From positions 1 to 64,000 of the forward strand of contig CAYRFQ010000022.1 in the NCBI GenBank assembly GCA_964423615.1: 64,000 bases of DNA, written 5' to 3'. A program made the translations under genes and the position numbers. This stretch comes from CAYRFQ01 sp964423615 (GTDB taxonomy: Bacteria > Planctomycetota > Planctomycetia > Gemmatales > Gemmataceae). This document shows positions 24,525 through 39,500 of this stretch, one piece after another. The first letter of the stretch is position 1, and the number at the start of each line of letters is the position of its first letter. Under the pieces are notes generated by a model. It worked only from the letters and a program-made list of their open reading frames with translations. It had not been told where the DNA came from and searched no databases.

Positions 24525-27500
24525 ATGAACTTCTTCGATTCTCGCTGGTACCGTTTGTTTCTGACTTGTCTGAGTCTGGGGAAATCGGGCCACAAAGCGT
24601 CCTGGTCTCTGGTCGGTTTGTCCCCGACAGGTCGTCGCAAAAACTCCAATCGCCACCTTACCAGGCTCCTACTTGAGAACTTGGAAGAACGGGAGACGCC
24701 AGCCACCTTCACATGGCTTGGGACAGTCGACGGAACCTGGAGCAACGGATTGAACTGGGTCGGTGGAAATGCGCCGACCGGGGACGGCGATACTCTCGTG
24801 TTTCCTGATTCGGCGAGTATCAAAAACACGTTCAATGACATCCAAGATGGCTTCTTCAAGTCGCTCCAGATTAATGGAAGCGGCTACACGATGACGGGCA
24901 ACTTCTTCACCCTGGGGGAAGAATTCCAGGGAGGCATCGTCACGCCAGGAACCATCAGTGTCGACAATAACAAAACCAATAACACGTTGGCATTCCAGGA
25001 CGACCCCGACGACCTCGGCGGCATCAACCTCGGTGGATTGAGGAGTCAACGCCAGATCTTCACGATCAATCCCGGAGCGGAGCTCACCATCACCAGCCCC
25101 CTCGTGGGTGAGGAAGTCGGTCTGACCAAGGACGGCCAAGGGACACTCATAATCGCCGGGGACAACAGCGGGTTTGGGGGGCTCATCTCTCTGACCGAGG
25201 GCATCACTCGCATCCAACACGAAAACGCCCTGGGAGATTTCTCCAACAACCCCATCGACGAATTGAAACTCACAGTCGTCTCCCTCAATGCCGAACTCCA
25301 ACTCGAAGAAACCCTTGGGTCTGGGCCTTTGGAAGTGGAAGAAAAAATCCGGTTGACCGGCGAAGGTACGGCCGACCGGGGAGTCTTGTACAACCTTGCC
25401 GGTGCGAACGCCTGGAATGGCCCCGTCGAAATGGACGCCAACGTCACGATCGGAGCTGTCGGCAACTCGACCCTGACGATCAACGGCGTCGTCAGCGACC
25501 GCGGACCAGGTCACGACTTGACCAAGAATGGCGCAGGTTGGATCACTCTGGCTCCCCGCAACACCCTCAATGGAAACACATATCGTGGTTCGACAACGGT
25601 CAATGAAGGAACCTTGGTCATTGCCCACCCGTTCGCTCTTGGGGTGGGTGGCAATACCACCAACGCCACTGTCGTAAGTAGCACCAGCAGCCGCAGCGGT
25701 GGGCTCGGAGTCGAGTTCATCAACGAGAGCGATTTGCTCATCCCCGAACAATACCTCTACCGCGACTCCGACACCAACGTCCCAGAAGGATTCGCAGTAC
25801 CCGACGAACTCCTGACACTCAACGGCCCCGGGGCTGCTGGCGTGGACGTCGATCCGACAAACAACAATCGTACTTTCGCTCCGCCAGGTGGTACTCTCAC
25901 GAGCATCGATGCCACCCTCCACAATTACGCCGGGAACAACTCGTGGGAACAGGACATCACCTTCTGGAGTAATGAGTCGTTCCTCGTTGGGCAATTTGCC
26001 TTTTATACGTCGTTGATCAATTTGGGAGCCGAAGCCGACACAAACCTCACGATCAACGGTTCGATCAATGACGACCTCTTACCCGACTTCCCCAATCCCA
26101 GACCCACCTACGCACTCGGGAAGACCGGTCCCGGTCGAGTCATCCTGACCTCCCAAAACACCTATACGGCCAACGTCGACATCCTGGAAGGATTTCTTCG
26201 CCTTCGCGATTCGAACGCCTTGGGTCTCGGCGCCAGCCTGGGCAAGGAAGCATGGTGGGGCACGAGCTTGGAACTCGAAGCCGACAACATTCCCGATTCC
26301 CGGACGTCGACGTTCGACGGCGACGGCAACCTCCTCGTTCCTAGCTTTGACTTGCTCTTCCCATTTCTCAACAACATCTGGATCAACCATACGGGAGCAG
26401 ACGGTCTGGGAGCTTTGCGGAACATCAGCGGCCGGAACGTCATCGAGGGTGGCGTGTCCCTTCAGTCCGACGCCGCCATCTGGGTCAACCCCAACTCCCG
26501 CAACGGTGGCCCAGAGTTCGACGACTTTAGCCAGCTGACGATCAACAGCGTGATCGACGGGTTTGGCAGTGATCTGACGAAAGTCGGGGAAGGTGAACTC
26601 GTCCTCACGGTCGACAATAGATACACTGGCGAGACGTTCATCGACGCTGGTTGGATTACGATCCAACACGAAGACGCCCTGGGTAACAACATCGGAGGAC
26701 GAACCGCGACGTTGCAACCGGGCACGACCGTTCGAGACGGTGCTGCGCTCCACCTCAAGCCGCTCGATCCAGCTGCCCCCCTTAGGGTTACTGAGAACTT
26801 GTTCCTCAACGGCATCGGAGCCGTGATCGATGACGGCTTGCTGAGCCAAAAAGGTGCCGTAGTAAGTGTTGGTGGAGACAACGTCCTGTCGGGCAAAATC
26901 ACCCTCTTCGGAGATGTCGGGATCGGTTCTGAGCAGATTGCCGGATTCCCCGAAGCCGAACTGACCATCACAGGGTACGTCACGACAGGCACAGCTCCGA
27001 CGACCAATGCCCTGACCAAGTTCGGGTCCAAGCGATTGATCTTCAACGGAGTCGGTGACTATGTGGGCGGGGTCGATGTTCGCGAAGGGGTCTTCCAGGT
27101 GGCCAACAACGAGGCCCTGGGGGCACAGGATGGTGGTCTGACGGTGCAAGATGGAGCTTCCGTGGAACTCACCGCGCCACCAACCGATAAGCAAGGCGGG
27201 CTTCTGACCGGTCTCGTAGTCAACAACGAAGAACTCACCCTCGAAGGCACCGGCAACGTCACCGTCAACGGATCGTCGGAAGTTCAACAAATTACCGTCG
27301 ACGGCAGTACAGGGACCTTCTTCCTGGTCTATACCGATCCCGTGTCGGGCAATACAGCGACCACTGCCCCACTACGGTTCGACGCCACAGCCGAAGACAT
27401 CGAAATGGCCCTCAATGACCTCGGCATCCTCAGTAATGATGGAGTCGCTGGAGTCGTCGAGGTGGAGCAGTTAGGCCAAGACCCCAGCGTCTTCACAGTT

Positions 27501-30500
27501 ACCTTCCGAGGCGTCCTGACCGGCTATGACTTCCCCGAGTTGGAACCCGTCTTCGGTAATCCACTGACGAACCCGAACCCACCCATGGTGACGGTCATCA
27601 CGATCAGTAATGGAAACCCGGCAGACCAACGGATACATCCGTTGACGGTCCTCAATGAAGACCAAATTTGGCGAGGTGACGTTACTCTCAGGAGAAGCAC
27701 CTACGGCAACGACCCGGCAAGAGTCATCATCGACGTCCCGATGGACACGGGTTTGACGATTAGTGGAGCCATCACGGACGACGATCCCGATACGCCCATC
27801 AACATCGACCTGATCAGCCCGGGTAAGGTCACACTCTCGGGGAACAGTTCCTTCGGCGGTCGACTCGACGTCCGCACAGGCATCCTCAACATCCAAAACG
27901 ACGGAGCCCTGGGCTCTCCTGCTCAGGGAACCGTCATTCACAATGACGCTTCCCTGGAAATGCAGGGGAACCTGAGCGTCGCCGCGGAACGGCTCGAAAT
28001 CCGGGGAGATGGATACGACACGGCCCACAACGTACCGACACGTTGGGTGCCAATTGGCTCGACCGGCGTTGAGGATGCCAACGGGCAAGCCCTCGCCGGA
28101 CGGATCACTGGCATTTCAGCCGATCCTCAAGATCCGAACATTATCTATGTCTCGACCGCCGGCGGAGGAGCCTGGAAGACCCTCAATGGTGGCGAAACGT
28201 GGCAACCGTTGACCGACTTCCTCGACGAAGACGTGACATCGTTTTCAGGAGCCATTGCGGTCTCCCCGACCAGACCGAACGTTATCTATCTTGGACTCGG
28301 TGAGGGTGGGTTCTCTGACTTACACTACTCCGGTGGAGGAGTCTACCGATCAGAGGATTACGGTCAAACGTGGGAACTGATGTTCGACCCCAATCTTACG
28401 GCTCCTAATAATCCGGCGAGGTTCACCCCCAACCCCCACGACAACAAGAACATCTCCAAAATCGTCGTCCAGGATCCGAACACTGTCCTGGTCGCAACCA
28501 GCAGTCAAGGTGTCGGTTCTGACACGTCGGCTGGAGCAGCAGGCATCTGGCGTGGTCAGTACGATACCGCTACCGGAACGACAACCTGGACCAATCTGAC
28601 AGCCGCCATACCCATGGGTCGGACGACTCCCGGGCCCATTGATGACGCCACGGAGGACCTTGTCTTCCCAACGGACGGAGCCTACACCGACGTCTGGCTT
28701 GGCCAGACGTACATATACACTGGTGTGGACATAAATGGCAATAACACATGGGCTAATGTTCCAGCCATATTCTTCGCCTTGGGCTCTGAGTCTAGATTTC
28801 TCCCTCCCGACATCCTTGGGGGGGTCTACCGAACGACCAACATTCTGTCGGATACCCCAACCTGGTTCGTCGACGAACTCAACGGCGCCCCACTGCGACC
28901 TGGTAGCAATGGACGAGACTGGGACTTCCTCGGTCAGCCGAATCCCCCACCAGGCCTTCCTGCTGGCCCCCCAGCCTGGGAACAGGGAGGAGACGGCCGG
29001 TATACCAAGATCGCCACGAGTGGATTGAATGTCTACGCCATTCGGGGCGTGAAGGGTCCTACGCCGAACGCACCGTGGGAATTCGTTGACCTCAACTGGA
29101 GTAACGACGGTGGGATCACCTGGCGAGAGGTGAATAATGTCCCCAACTTCCTGGGGATCCAATTCCTGGAGAATCTCGTTCTTTACGCCCGAGGCGGAAC
29201 CCTCTACGCAGGTGGAAATAACCGTCTCTACGAACTGACCAACTTCACCGTAGTCAATGACAACCAGTTTTCGGTGGATTTCCGCGAGATCACTGTGGAT
29301 GTTGATGGAGAAGGCCCCGCATTCGACATCCACTCGATCGATGAGGACGCCAACAACCGACTCCTCGTCGGCAGCGGCGGTGGCATCTGGCGACTCGATG
29401 ACCCTGGAGCCAACCTCGATTGGACGAGTATAAACGGTAACCTCGCCAACGTTCAGTTCCGTGGGTTCGACGTCCATCCCGACGACCCCAACATCGCCGT
29501 CGGCGGAAGCTGGGAAACCGGCGTCCTCGTCTGGGACGGAACCACTTGGCTGCAAACTCGGCCCGACAACGACGGAGCCGGAGGCATCGCCATCAACCCC
29601 GACAACCCCAACATCGTTTACATGAGCGCCCTCGACGACGATTTTCTCGCCCAAATTCCTGAGGTCGACTGGAATCTCTACCAATCGACGGACGGCGGCC
29701 TTACATTCCCCTTCTTTGTGGACAATGTGGATCTCTCCCGAGGGTTTGCCCTTGATCAGGTCAATACGGACCGTGTCGTCTACAGCTCCTTCAACCTCGT
29801 CTTCGAGTATCTCGACGACGAAAACCGTATCATCGACTTGAATGCTTTTTCATCATTTGTTGTTGCCGAAATGGTCGGCCTGGGAGCCTATCGTGGGCCG
29901 TTTTTCAACGATCCCGAATTCTTGGAAGATCCCAACGAGGGACCGAACTCGTATGTCCCAGGAACGATCTACATTGCCAACAACTTCGGCATCATCGACC
30001 TCACCAAGGATCGAGGCGAGCTGTGGGTGGAACGAGACGACGATCTGGACTTCCCACTCGGGTCTCCTTCGGTTATCAAGGTCGATCCTACAAACCACAA
30101 CCACGTGTTCGTTGCGTTCGACGATCCCGAAATCTCTCAACGGATTTGGGAGTCGAACATAGCTGGATTCGGTACAGGGGGCTGGAATCCCATCTCCGGA
30201 GACGGTTTGCCCGACTCGCCGATTTGGGACATCGAGTATGACCCCCGCAACGGTGACATCTATATCGGCAATGACCTGGGAGTCTACGTCACGAAAGACG
30301 GAGGGGCGAATTGGTCTCGCGTCGGGGTCGGCCTACCGAACGTCCAGGCCCGCGAACTGGTACTCAACCAAAGCTTGAATACCTTGACGGTGGCGACGTT
30401 CGGTCGCAGCGCTTTCGTCATCCAGCTGGACGACCCGAAAGCCAACGCAGGAGCCGTACGGGTTCTTTCTGGAAACGCTACCTGGGGTGGAGATGTCGTC

Positions 30501-33500
30501 ATCACAGGAGACTCGACGATCACCACCGAAGGTACCCAGCTGATCCAAAATGGCATCTCCGAAGCCCAGCTCACGATCGCCGGAGAAGTCATCTTTGCTC
30601 CAGCCGCGCCGTTGCAAGCCGAAGAACTCGATCTCGTCAAGAAGGGAGGAGGTCGCCTGATCCTGACGGGTGATAACTCTGAACTCATTGGTGACCTGAT
30701 CATCGAGGAAGGAGTCCTGGCAGCCCGAGGAGAAAAATCCTTGGGACCCGATTCTGACCCCGGTAACGGCCTCGGGAAAACGATCGTCTCCGGCCCGGAC
30801 GGAAGTTTGGCCGCCCTCGAGTTGGAATCGGACGTCACGACCGCCAAAGTCCTCGAACTCTGGGGCGGTGGTTTTGCGGTCAACAATCACAACACCGGGG
30901 CGTTACGGAACATCAGTAATTTCAATACCTACAACGGCCCAATCACGATCCATGAGAGGGCGGACAATCCTCTGGCTTCACAGTCGAATATTTTGGTCTC
31001 GGTCGAAGGACACATTGTCGAACTTACCCCAACAGGGACAGTCGTCGCCGATGTCATCGTCCCAACGGCGGAAATGAACGCGAGACCACGAGACCTCGTC
31101 ATTGACCAGCTCGGGAATGCCCAGATTTTCAATGGAACATTCGATCCAACCCTGGCCACGTACGATCCGGCAACAGGTGAATTATCGGAGACTACGTTCC
31201 CAGGTTGGAGCACCGACAATGACATCCGGTACGGAGGTATCGGCACATTCGAGGAATACATCTTCCTCACCGACATGGACACTCCAGGCGATACGGAAAG
31301 TGGTATCATTCGCTTTGACACGACCGACTCCTCTTTTGTTCGTTTTGCGGACGGCACCGACTACACCGATTTAACGGTCGGCCTGGATGGTATTTTGTAC
31401 GCCCTTCACGCAGGCAACTTCCTCGATAAATTCGATCCCATGTCGATGACACCCATGGGAACGGTCACGTTGGCCCAAAATGTCAATGGGATCGCCGTGA
31501 ACGCCAACGGTGAGATCTTCGCCAGTGCTCGAGACATCAACGAGTTGTTCCACTTCGACACCAACGGTGTGTTGGTGAATCAGATTTCCACGGGTATGAA
31601 CGCCGCATCGGACATCGACTTATCGAGCGACGGAACGATCATCGCTGCTGCCGGAGAAGTCTTCCTGACGACGGAATCGTTCGCCGGTAGCACCACTGTG
31701 CCGATTCCGATACCTCAAGTCACAGGACAAGTATTCGTCGCGTTCGGAAGCGTCGCCGAAAGGACGAATGCCACGATCGGGGTCAACAGTGGTAGCCAGC
31801 TAACACTCACCAACACCCTGACCACCGGTCCCAACATCACCGGAGGTTCCGATCTGGTCAAGGAACTTACGGGCGAACTGGTACTCTCAGACGAAAACGC
31901 CCATTTCGGCATCACGACAGTCGAACAGGGCATCCTCGAAATCCGCCATGAAGACGCCCTCGGGACGCCCAATGCCGACGACGGGACCGAGGTCATCAAC
32001 GGTGCCCAACTCCAAATCTCGGGGAACATCACCGTGACCGAAGAAGGGTTGCGTTTGTCCGGGACAGGCATCGAAGGAACCGGCGCGTTGGTCAACGTCG
32101 GTGGCGTGAACACATGGGATGGAGACCTCAATCTGGCCAGAGACAACGCGACAGACCCCGTCGTCGTCGCGGACTTCCGCGTCAGCATCAGCTCCCTGCT
32201 CAACGATCTCTCCGACTCGCTCACGATCACAGGAACAATAGGAGAAGACGTCCCCGACATGGGCATCAACAAGATTGGCCCTGGGGTATTGGTGTTCAAT
32301 AACGCGGACAGTCTCGACGCCCCGAATTCCTACACTGGTTTGACGAGCGTCCTGGAAGGAACTTTACAGATCCACCAAGAAACCTCGCTTGGTAGCACCG
32401 AGAACGGCACTCTTGTGGCTCGAGAGGCCACACTGGAACTCGACGGAAGCGCTCAGGACCTGAATTTTGGTACGGAGATGCTACAGTTGAACGGTCTGGG
32501 CGTCGCCGAAATCCAAAGACTCTCGGTCGTCGGGACGGATGGGGCGTTCTTCCTCACGTTCGGTAACGACTCGACAAACGCCCTCGCCTTCTCGGCCTCG
32601 GCTGGAACGATCCAGACAGAACTCAACAACTTGCCGTCCATCCGCGACGTGGGTGGGTTCGTCACGGTGATCGACTATTTCGGAGATTTCCTCATCACAT
32701 TTGGTGGTACGCTGGCCAGCGGAAACCAAGAGCAAATCACCAAGACAGAACTGGCACCTGAGGTCACTGTAACGGTTACGACCGAAAGAGAAGGGGGCCA
32801 AGGAGCCCTCATCAACCGTGCTGGCAACAACACCTGGGCTGGAGGCGTCGTCCTGGAGGAGAATGCCAGCATCAACGTTGTCGGAACGACCGAACTGGTC
32901 GTGAACGGAAATGTCCAAGGTTCTTCCGAGGTTCAACAAGTCCTCATTCCTGCAACGGTCCAAACCTTCACCCTCGAGTTCCGAGGGGAAGTCACACCGC
33001 CCTTGAGCCGCAATGCTACGGCCGCCGAAGTCCAACAGGAGTTGAATGCCTTCCAGGGCATCAGCGGGACCGGCGGATTTGTGACCGTTCAGAAGACACT
33101 CGGAGCTTTCACGATCATCTTCGGGGGCACCCTCCGTCAGACGAACGTGCCGCAGTTGATCACGGCCAACCCGTTGACCGTCGTGAACACCCTCCAGGAC
33201 GGCATCAATGTCCCGCCAGGAGACTTGACAAAGATCGGAACCGGAACCCTTCGCTTCCCGAATGCCAATTCTTACACCGGCGAAACGATCGTCAGTGAAG
33301 GGGCCTTGTTGATCGAAAATTCGGAGTCTCTGGGGATCGTCAAACCGTCGGCCAGTCCCGAAGTCCAGCGAGTCCGGTTCACGCAAACTGGGGTCATTCC
33401 GCCAGGAGAGTACGTCAACGTCGGACCAGCACCGCTCCGCGACGGGGGAGTGCCACCAAATACCACCCCGAATCAGCAAGTCAACGGTGCCATTCACACC

Positions 33501-36500
33501 GTCCTCGCGCATCCCACGAACCCCAATATCCTCTACATTGGGGCCGTCAATGGGGGCATCTGGATGACCAGTAACGCCCTGGATCCGAACCCAACCTGGG
33601 TTCCACAAACCGACGAACTCGACTCCCTTTCCATGGGAGCAATGGCCTTCGACCTGACCGACCCAACGAGTTCCACCCTCGTGGCCGGAACGGCCCGGTA
33701 TAGCAGTTTCGGTGGAGCGGGAGGCAGCCGAGGGCACGTCTATCGCACGACAGACGGAGGCCAAACGTGGGTCAATCCTGGCAGCGCTGGCATCGAAGGT
33801 GAGAATATCTCGGGCATCGCGGCCCGAGGCGACACGATCGTCGTCTCGTCGTCCCAAGGGGGCGGAGGCATCTTCCGCAGTGTCGACGGTGGAGCAACTT
33901 TCTTCCCGATAACTTTCGGTGGTCTCAACCTCGGTGACAACGTCACCGACCTGGTACTCGACGAGAGTGCGTCTAGCGGCGAACGTCTCTATGCCGGCGT
34001 CGAAGACAAAGGGATATTCCGGTCCGACGACTTCGGCTTGAGTTGGACGCTGATCAGTGCGACCAACACAACGCTGGACACCCTGATCACCAACACCGAC
34101 ATCGACGGAGATTTTGACAACGACAACAACAACATCGAGATGTCCGTCCACCCGACGACGGGTCGGTTGTTCGTCGCCGTCCTGAATAACTCACAACCGG
34201 TTGGCATCTTCTACTCCGACAACGCCGAGACGGGATCACCAGGCTGGATTCAGATGGACGTACCGGTCCTGCCGATCGGTACAGGACAACAGATCACCGG
34301 CGTGACCGGTAACGGGGCCTCCCCAATCGAAATCACGTCCGCAGGTCACGGCCTGGACCCTGACGAAACGAACTGGGTCCTGATCACCGGCGTCGGTGGT
34401 GTTCCGGAGGCCAACGGTCAGTTCCGGGTGACGGTCATCGACGCGGATACATTCTCCCTCGACGGCACGACCGCAGCACCAGGTACCACTTACACTCTCA
34501 ATACTGGAACGTGGACTCGGATTGCTGGCCCCAACCCAAGTTCCAAGAATTTCGACACCGAAAGTGGCGCCCAGGGACGCATTCACTTCTCGATCGTTGT
34601 CGATCCATCCGACGAGAACATCCTCTACGTCGGCGGAGACCGCCAGGAAGACCCATTCCCGAATTCGATCGGCGCCACCGGGTTCACCGGGGCAATCTTC
34701 CGTGGAGATGTGACGATCGCCCCCGACCCCACAGTTGCTCCATCGCCTCAGTGGGATGCCATCACCGACAATGGGACGGGCAACGGGACAGGACCCCATG
34801 CGGATTCTCGCGAAATGACCTTCGACGCCCTAGGCAATCTGATCGAGGTCGACGATGGGGGTGTTTTCCGTCGCACGGATCCTCAGAGCAACACCGGCGA
34901 CTGGTTCTCCTTGAATGGGTTCGGCTTGAGTGTTGTAGAATTCCATGACATCGCCTACAACACGGTCACAAACACAGTCCTTGGCGGATCCCAGGACAAC
35001 GGCTCTCAGCTCCAGTTGATGGAAGGCAATCCAACGTTCACGATGTTCCAGGGCGGTGACGGAGGCGACATCCTTGTCGACACGCAAACCTTGGCGGCAT
35101 CGAATCAGGTGATCGTCTACGCCAGTTCCCAAAACCTCAGCGGGTTCCGACGGTACACGATCGACAGTACCAACACGATCATTAACGACACGGCCGTCGG
35201 GTTGGTTCCGATCGACACAGCCCCAGCCATCGAAGGGCAATTCGATACGCCATTGGCCTTGAACCGGGTCGACCCACAACGTCTCCTCCTGGGTGGAGAG
35301 AACGGTCTCTACGAATCGACCGATCAGGGCGACACAATCAGGCTCATCACGGTTCCATCGTTCGGCGGCCCCGTTCCTATCATCACCCCAGACGCGGTCG
35401 GGTCATTCACTGGGGGAACATTCAGTGTCGATGCCATCGACTATGGTGGATTCTTGAACGGCGCCCCCAACCCAGACGTCGCATACGTTGGTGACCAATT
35501 CGGAAACATCTGGGTCCGAGCGGGGACCGGGCTTGGGTTCGTCCAAACCACCCCTGGCTTCTTTGTCGGGGGCTTCATATCGACCATCCTCGACATCCGA
35601 ATGGATCCGGACAACTACAATCGAGCCTTCGCGATCGACGAAAATCAAGTTCTCGTGACGACCGACGCCGGCACGACCTGGGCCGACATCTCGGGCAACC
35701 TGGCGCTCGTCGGAGCCGAAGGAATCCGCACCATCGAATACGTCTCGGGGGCGCACCCCGCCATCGTCGTGGGAACCAACACAGGGACCTTCGCCTCTTA
35801 CACGACTTCTCTCGGGACGTGGTTCGAAATTGGTGCTAACCTTCCGAACGTTCCGGTCTTCGAACTCGAGTACGATCCATTGGACGACGTCTTGCTGGTC
35901 GGAACGATGGGCCGTGGGGCATGGCTGCTGCCCGACATGGATGATGTCTTGGATCCGACTCCTCGACCAGTCGGACCGCTCACTTTCGAACTCTCGTTCC
36001 GAGGCGACAGCACAGGCAACCTTGTCGTCGATCTGAGCGATCCGACCGACATGACTCAGGCCCTCATCATCGAAAATGCCCTCAACCAATTGCCTTCGAT
36101 CCAGAACGCTCCAGGTTCGGTCAGCGTCGTTCTTCGGATGGACGCGTTCGACGTCACCTTCGATGGTGGCGTCCTTGCCGATCAGAACGTGCCACCCATC
36201 GAGGTCAACATCGTCACACCCATGGTCGACCCGACAGTGTCCACGCTTCGCCAAGGGCCAACGATCATCTCGGAAATTCAGACTGTCCAAGCCATCGGAA
36301 ACGACACGTTCACCTTGGAATTCAAGGGCGAGACGACGACGTCGTTGCGCCGCACCTCGACGGCTCAAAATGTCGAGGATGTGCTCAACGCGTTGGATTC
36401 CATCAACGGTTCGGTCACAGTCACAGACGTCTTCAATGGTGTCACTGGCTTCTGGCGCATCGAATTCGGCGGTGATCTCGAAGGAATCGACCAACCAACC

Positions 36501-39500
36501 TTGGCAGTGAGGGAGAGCGGGCCGGGCACAACCGTCCTCTTCGAAACTCTCCAAGATGGCCCACGAGGGACCAGAGTCGAAGAGGGTGCCAGCCTCCAGA
36601 TCCTCCGCAGTGCCAACGACATCGAAATTCTCTTCGAAGAACTGACCCTCAACGGATCAGGAACGGACGGATCAGGCGCCCTCAAGAGTCTCGCCGACGG
36701 TGGTGTCGACCTCATCACAATCGATAGTAGGATCATCCTCGAAAGTGACACGACGATTGGGGCCGAGGCTGGGAGCTACATGGTCTTGGATCTTCCGATC
36801 GTGCAGACCGGCGGAGATTTCGGAATCACAAAGGTCGGAGCTGGAGGCGTCGAATACAGGGGAGATGAACCCAACGAGTACTTGGGCCTCACTCAGGTCA
36901 ACGAAGGATTACTCTTCCTGAACAAGACGATTGGCATCGATCCGACTCTCGGCGTGGCCATTCAATCCGACCTCATCGTTGGCGACGATGCCACAGGTGA
37001 CGCTACAGTCGCGCTGGGTATGCCCCACCAAATCCCCGACACAGCCAACGTAACGGTCAATTCGGACGGGACGTTCGACCTCGATGATCTCGAAGAGGTG
37101 ATCACCGACCTCACGATCCTTGGTGGCCAGGGGACAACCGGCTCCGGTGCGACCGGGAAACTCACTATCGACGATCTGCAAATGTTCGGAGGATTGTTCA
37201 CTCTAGGAGCTTCCGGATCGGAGCTGGTCCTGGGTGGAAACATCACTGGTGGATCCGATGCCGTCGGTGAAGGCCGGATTACAGGCGACGGTTCCTTGAA
37301 TCTGCAAGACGCCACTCGGACGGCCACCATCACGACCGGCAAACTGGCCATCGATGCCGAAGTCGTGTCGGCCGTGGCGATCAACGACATTGCTATCGTC
37401 AAGGACGGTCCAGGAACGTTGACGATCGATGCTCCGAACGGATCGGTCAGCCGTATTATCACAGTGGATGAAGGCGGCCTCGAGGTCAACGGTCTGGTAA
37501 CGAGTGTGCTGCTCAACGGTGGCACCCTCTCGGGTGATGGAGAGGTCGGGGTCGTCACGTCGCTCAATCAGAACAGCAGCGTCAACCCTGGAGACAACGA
37601 TTCTATCACTCCGTTTGGTTCACTGACTGTTGGGTTGCTCGAGTTCGGAGACGCCGATGGCAATCCAATGACTCAGGATTCCACCGATACGTTCTTCGTG
37701 GACCTGGACGATCACACCAGCCCAGGTACCGGGTACGACCAACTCATCTCCACCGGCACGGTCTCGCTCAATGGAGCGTTCCTGCAGGGAACCGCTTCGG
37801 ACAATGTCGATGTGGGTCAAACTTTTACGATCATCGATGCTCCACCGGGCATGCTCAACGGCACGTTCGCCGTACCCAACCCAGTGTTCCTGGGTGGCAA
37901 GAAGTTCGACATCGATTACGACTACGTCAACGGCGACGTCATTCTGGTTGCCATGGAACGAGAAGTGACGCTGTCCGGTTCGTCGTCCCCGAATCCTTCG
38001 GTCTACAGCGAGCAGTTCGAGTTCACGATCACGGCGACGCCCGAGCCGGGCGCCGGTCCAGTGCCTTCGTCCGACGACGTCACACTGGCCTTCCGGGATG
38101 TCACGAACCCGACACCAGCCTTGCACACCATAACGCTCCCGTTCGTGTCTGCAGGCGGAAATGTCAAACAGGTCGTCTACGATCCTCAGACGTTCCTCGG
38201 AGCACTGCCTCCTGGACAATACGAACTCGTCGTCACGTACAACGACAATTCCGACTTCTTGCCAATCCTGGATCCGAGCTCGACCTTCCCGATTCCGCAT
38301 ACGATCAATCCGGCTCCTGTCGAGGTCGCAGTCCAGCAAACTACCAATCCGTCAGTCTTTGGACAGGATGTCGAAGTGACGTTGGACATTTCTGCGGCTT
38401 TGACCGGCACTCAACTCGCCTCTTTCGCCGAACCGACGGGCGACTTGACTCTCTTCGTCGATGGCAACCAGGTCGGGGTCGATACGATCTCGGTTGGTCT
38501 GGCGACCTTCACGATTCCGAGTTCCGTGCTTAATAGTGTTGGCACTTTTGATGTCACCGTGTCTTACCCTGGTGACGCGAACTACGCCGCCACACCAACG
38601 CCTATCGCCACGACCCCGCCCTACTCTCAAGAGGTCGTGAAGGCGGCAACTTCGCTCCAGCTTTCGGCCGATCCACTCAATTTCTCCGTCGTGGGAGAAG
38701 AGGTGAAGTTCGAAGCCGTCGTGACCATCGTTGCTCCAGGGGATGGAACTCCAACAGGAGACGTACTATTCTTCGATGGTCAATTTCAGATCGGCTCCCA
38801 ACCTCTGTTGGAGACTTCGCCAGGCGTGTTCTCGGCCTCGTTCGCAACTTCCAATTTGGCGGTAGGGCCCCATGACATCAGTGCTGTGTACCAAGGCACC
38901 GATAACTTTGAGATGTCGTCGGACAGTCTTGACCAACCGTACACGATCACCAAGCGAGGTGTCACAGTTGACATCGTGTCGTTGGCAGACCCGATGGCGG
39001 TGGGAGATCCGGCTCCAATCATCTTCGGTGCACAGCCAACCTACAGGGTCACGGTGACCTCTGACGGGGTTCTCTCCAATCCGCCAACTGGGTCAGTCAT
39101 GTTCCAAGTTGGTCTCCAAACGAGCACCGTGCCATTGAACAGTATGGGCCGAGCCAGCTTCACACCGCAGTTGCTCCACGCAACGGAGGGCGGAACGCCA
39201 CACGTCATCGAAGCGACTTACCTCGGGGACGGGAACTACCAAATGCAACAGGTGTCGCTGAACCAGGCCGTCGATCGAGCCGACACCCGGACGACTCTCT
39301 CACCCCCCTCGAACAACAATGTTTCGGCCGGGGAGGAGATCGTCTTCAATGTCCAGGTCCGTCGCAACGATCTGAATTCGACCGTGATGCCTCAACCATC
39401 GGGTGATGTCAAACTTATCTTCACACCGCAGTCTGGAGGACAACCCGAAGAAAGGACCGCGTCTCTGCCTCCGAACAGCAGCACCGTGACCTTCATGATT

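Noticed and set aside
24669..25994. Minus-strand open frames opposite the giant gene (also 32481-34151, 28350-29684 and others)
   Set aside because: Codon-pattern shadows of the giant gene. They show no domains and no starts with ribosome sites.
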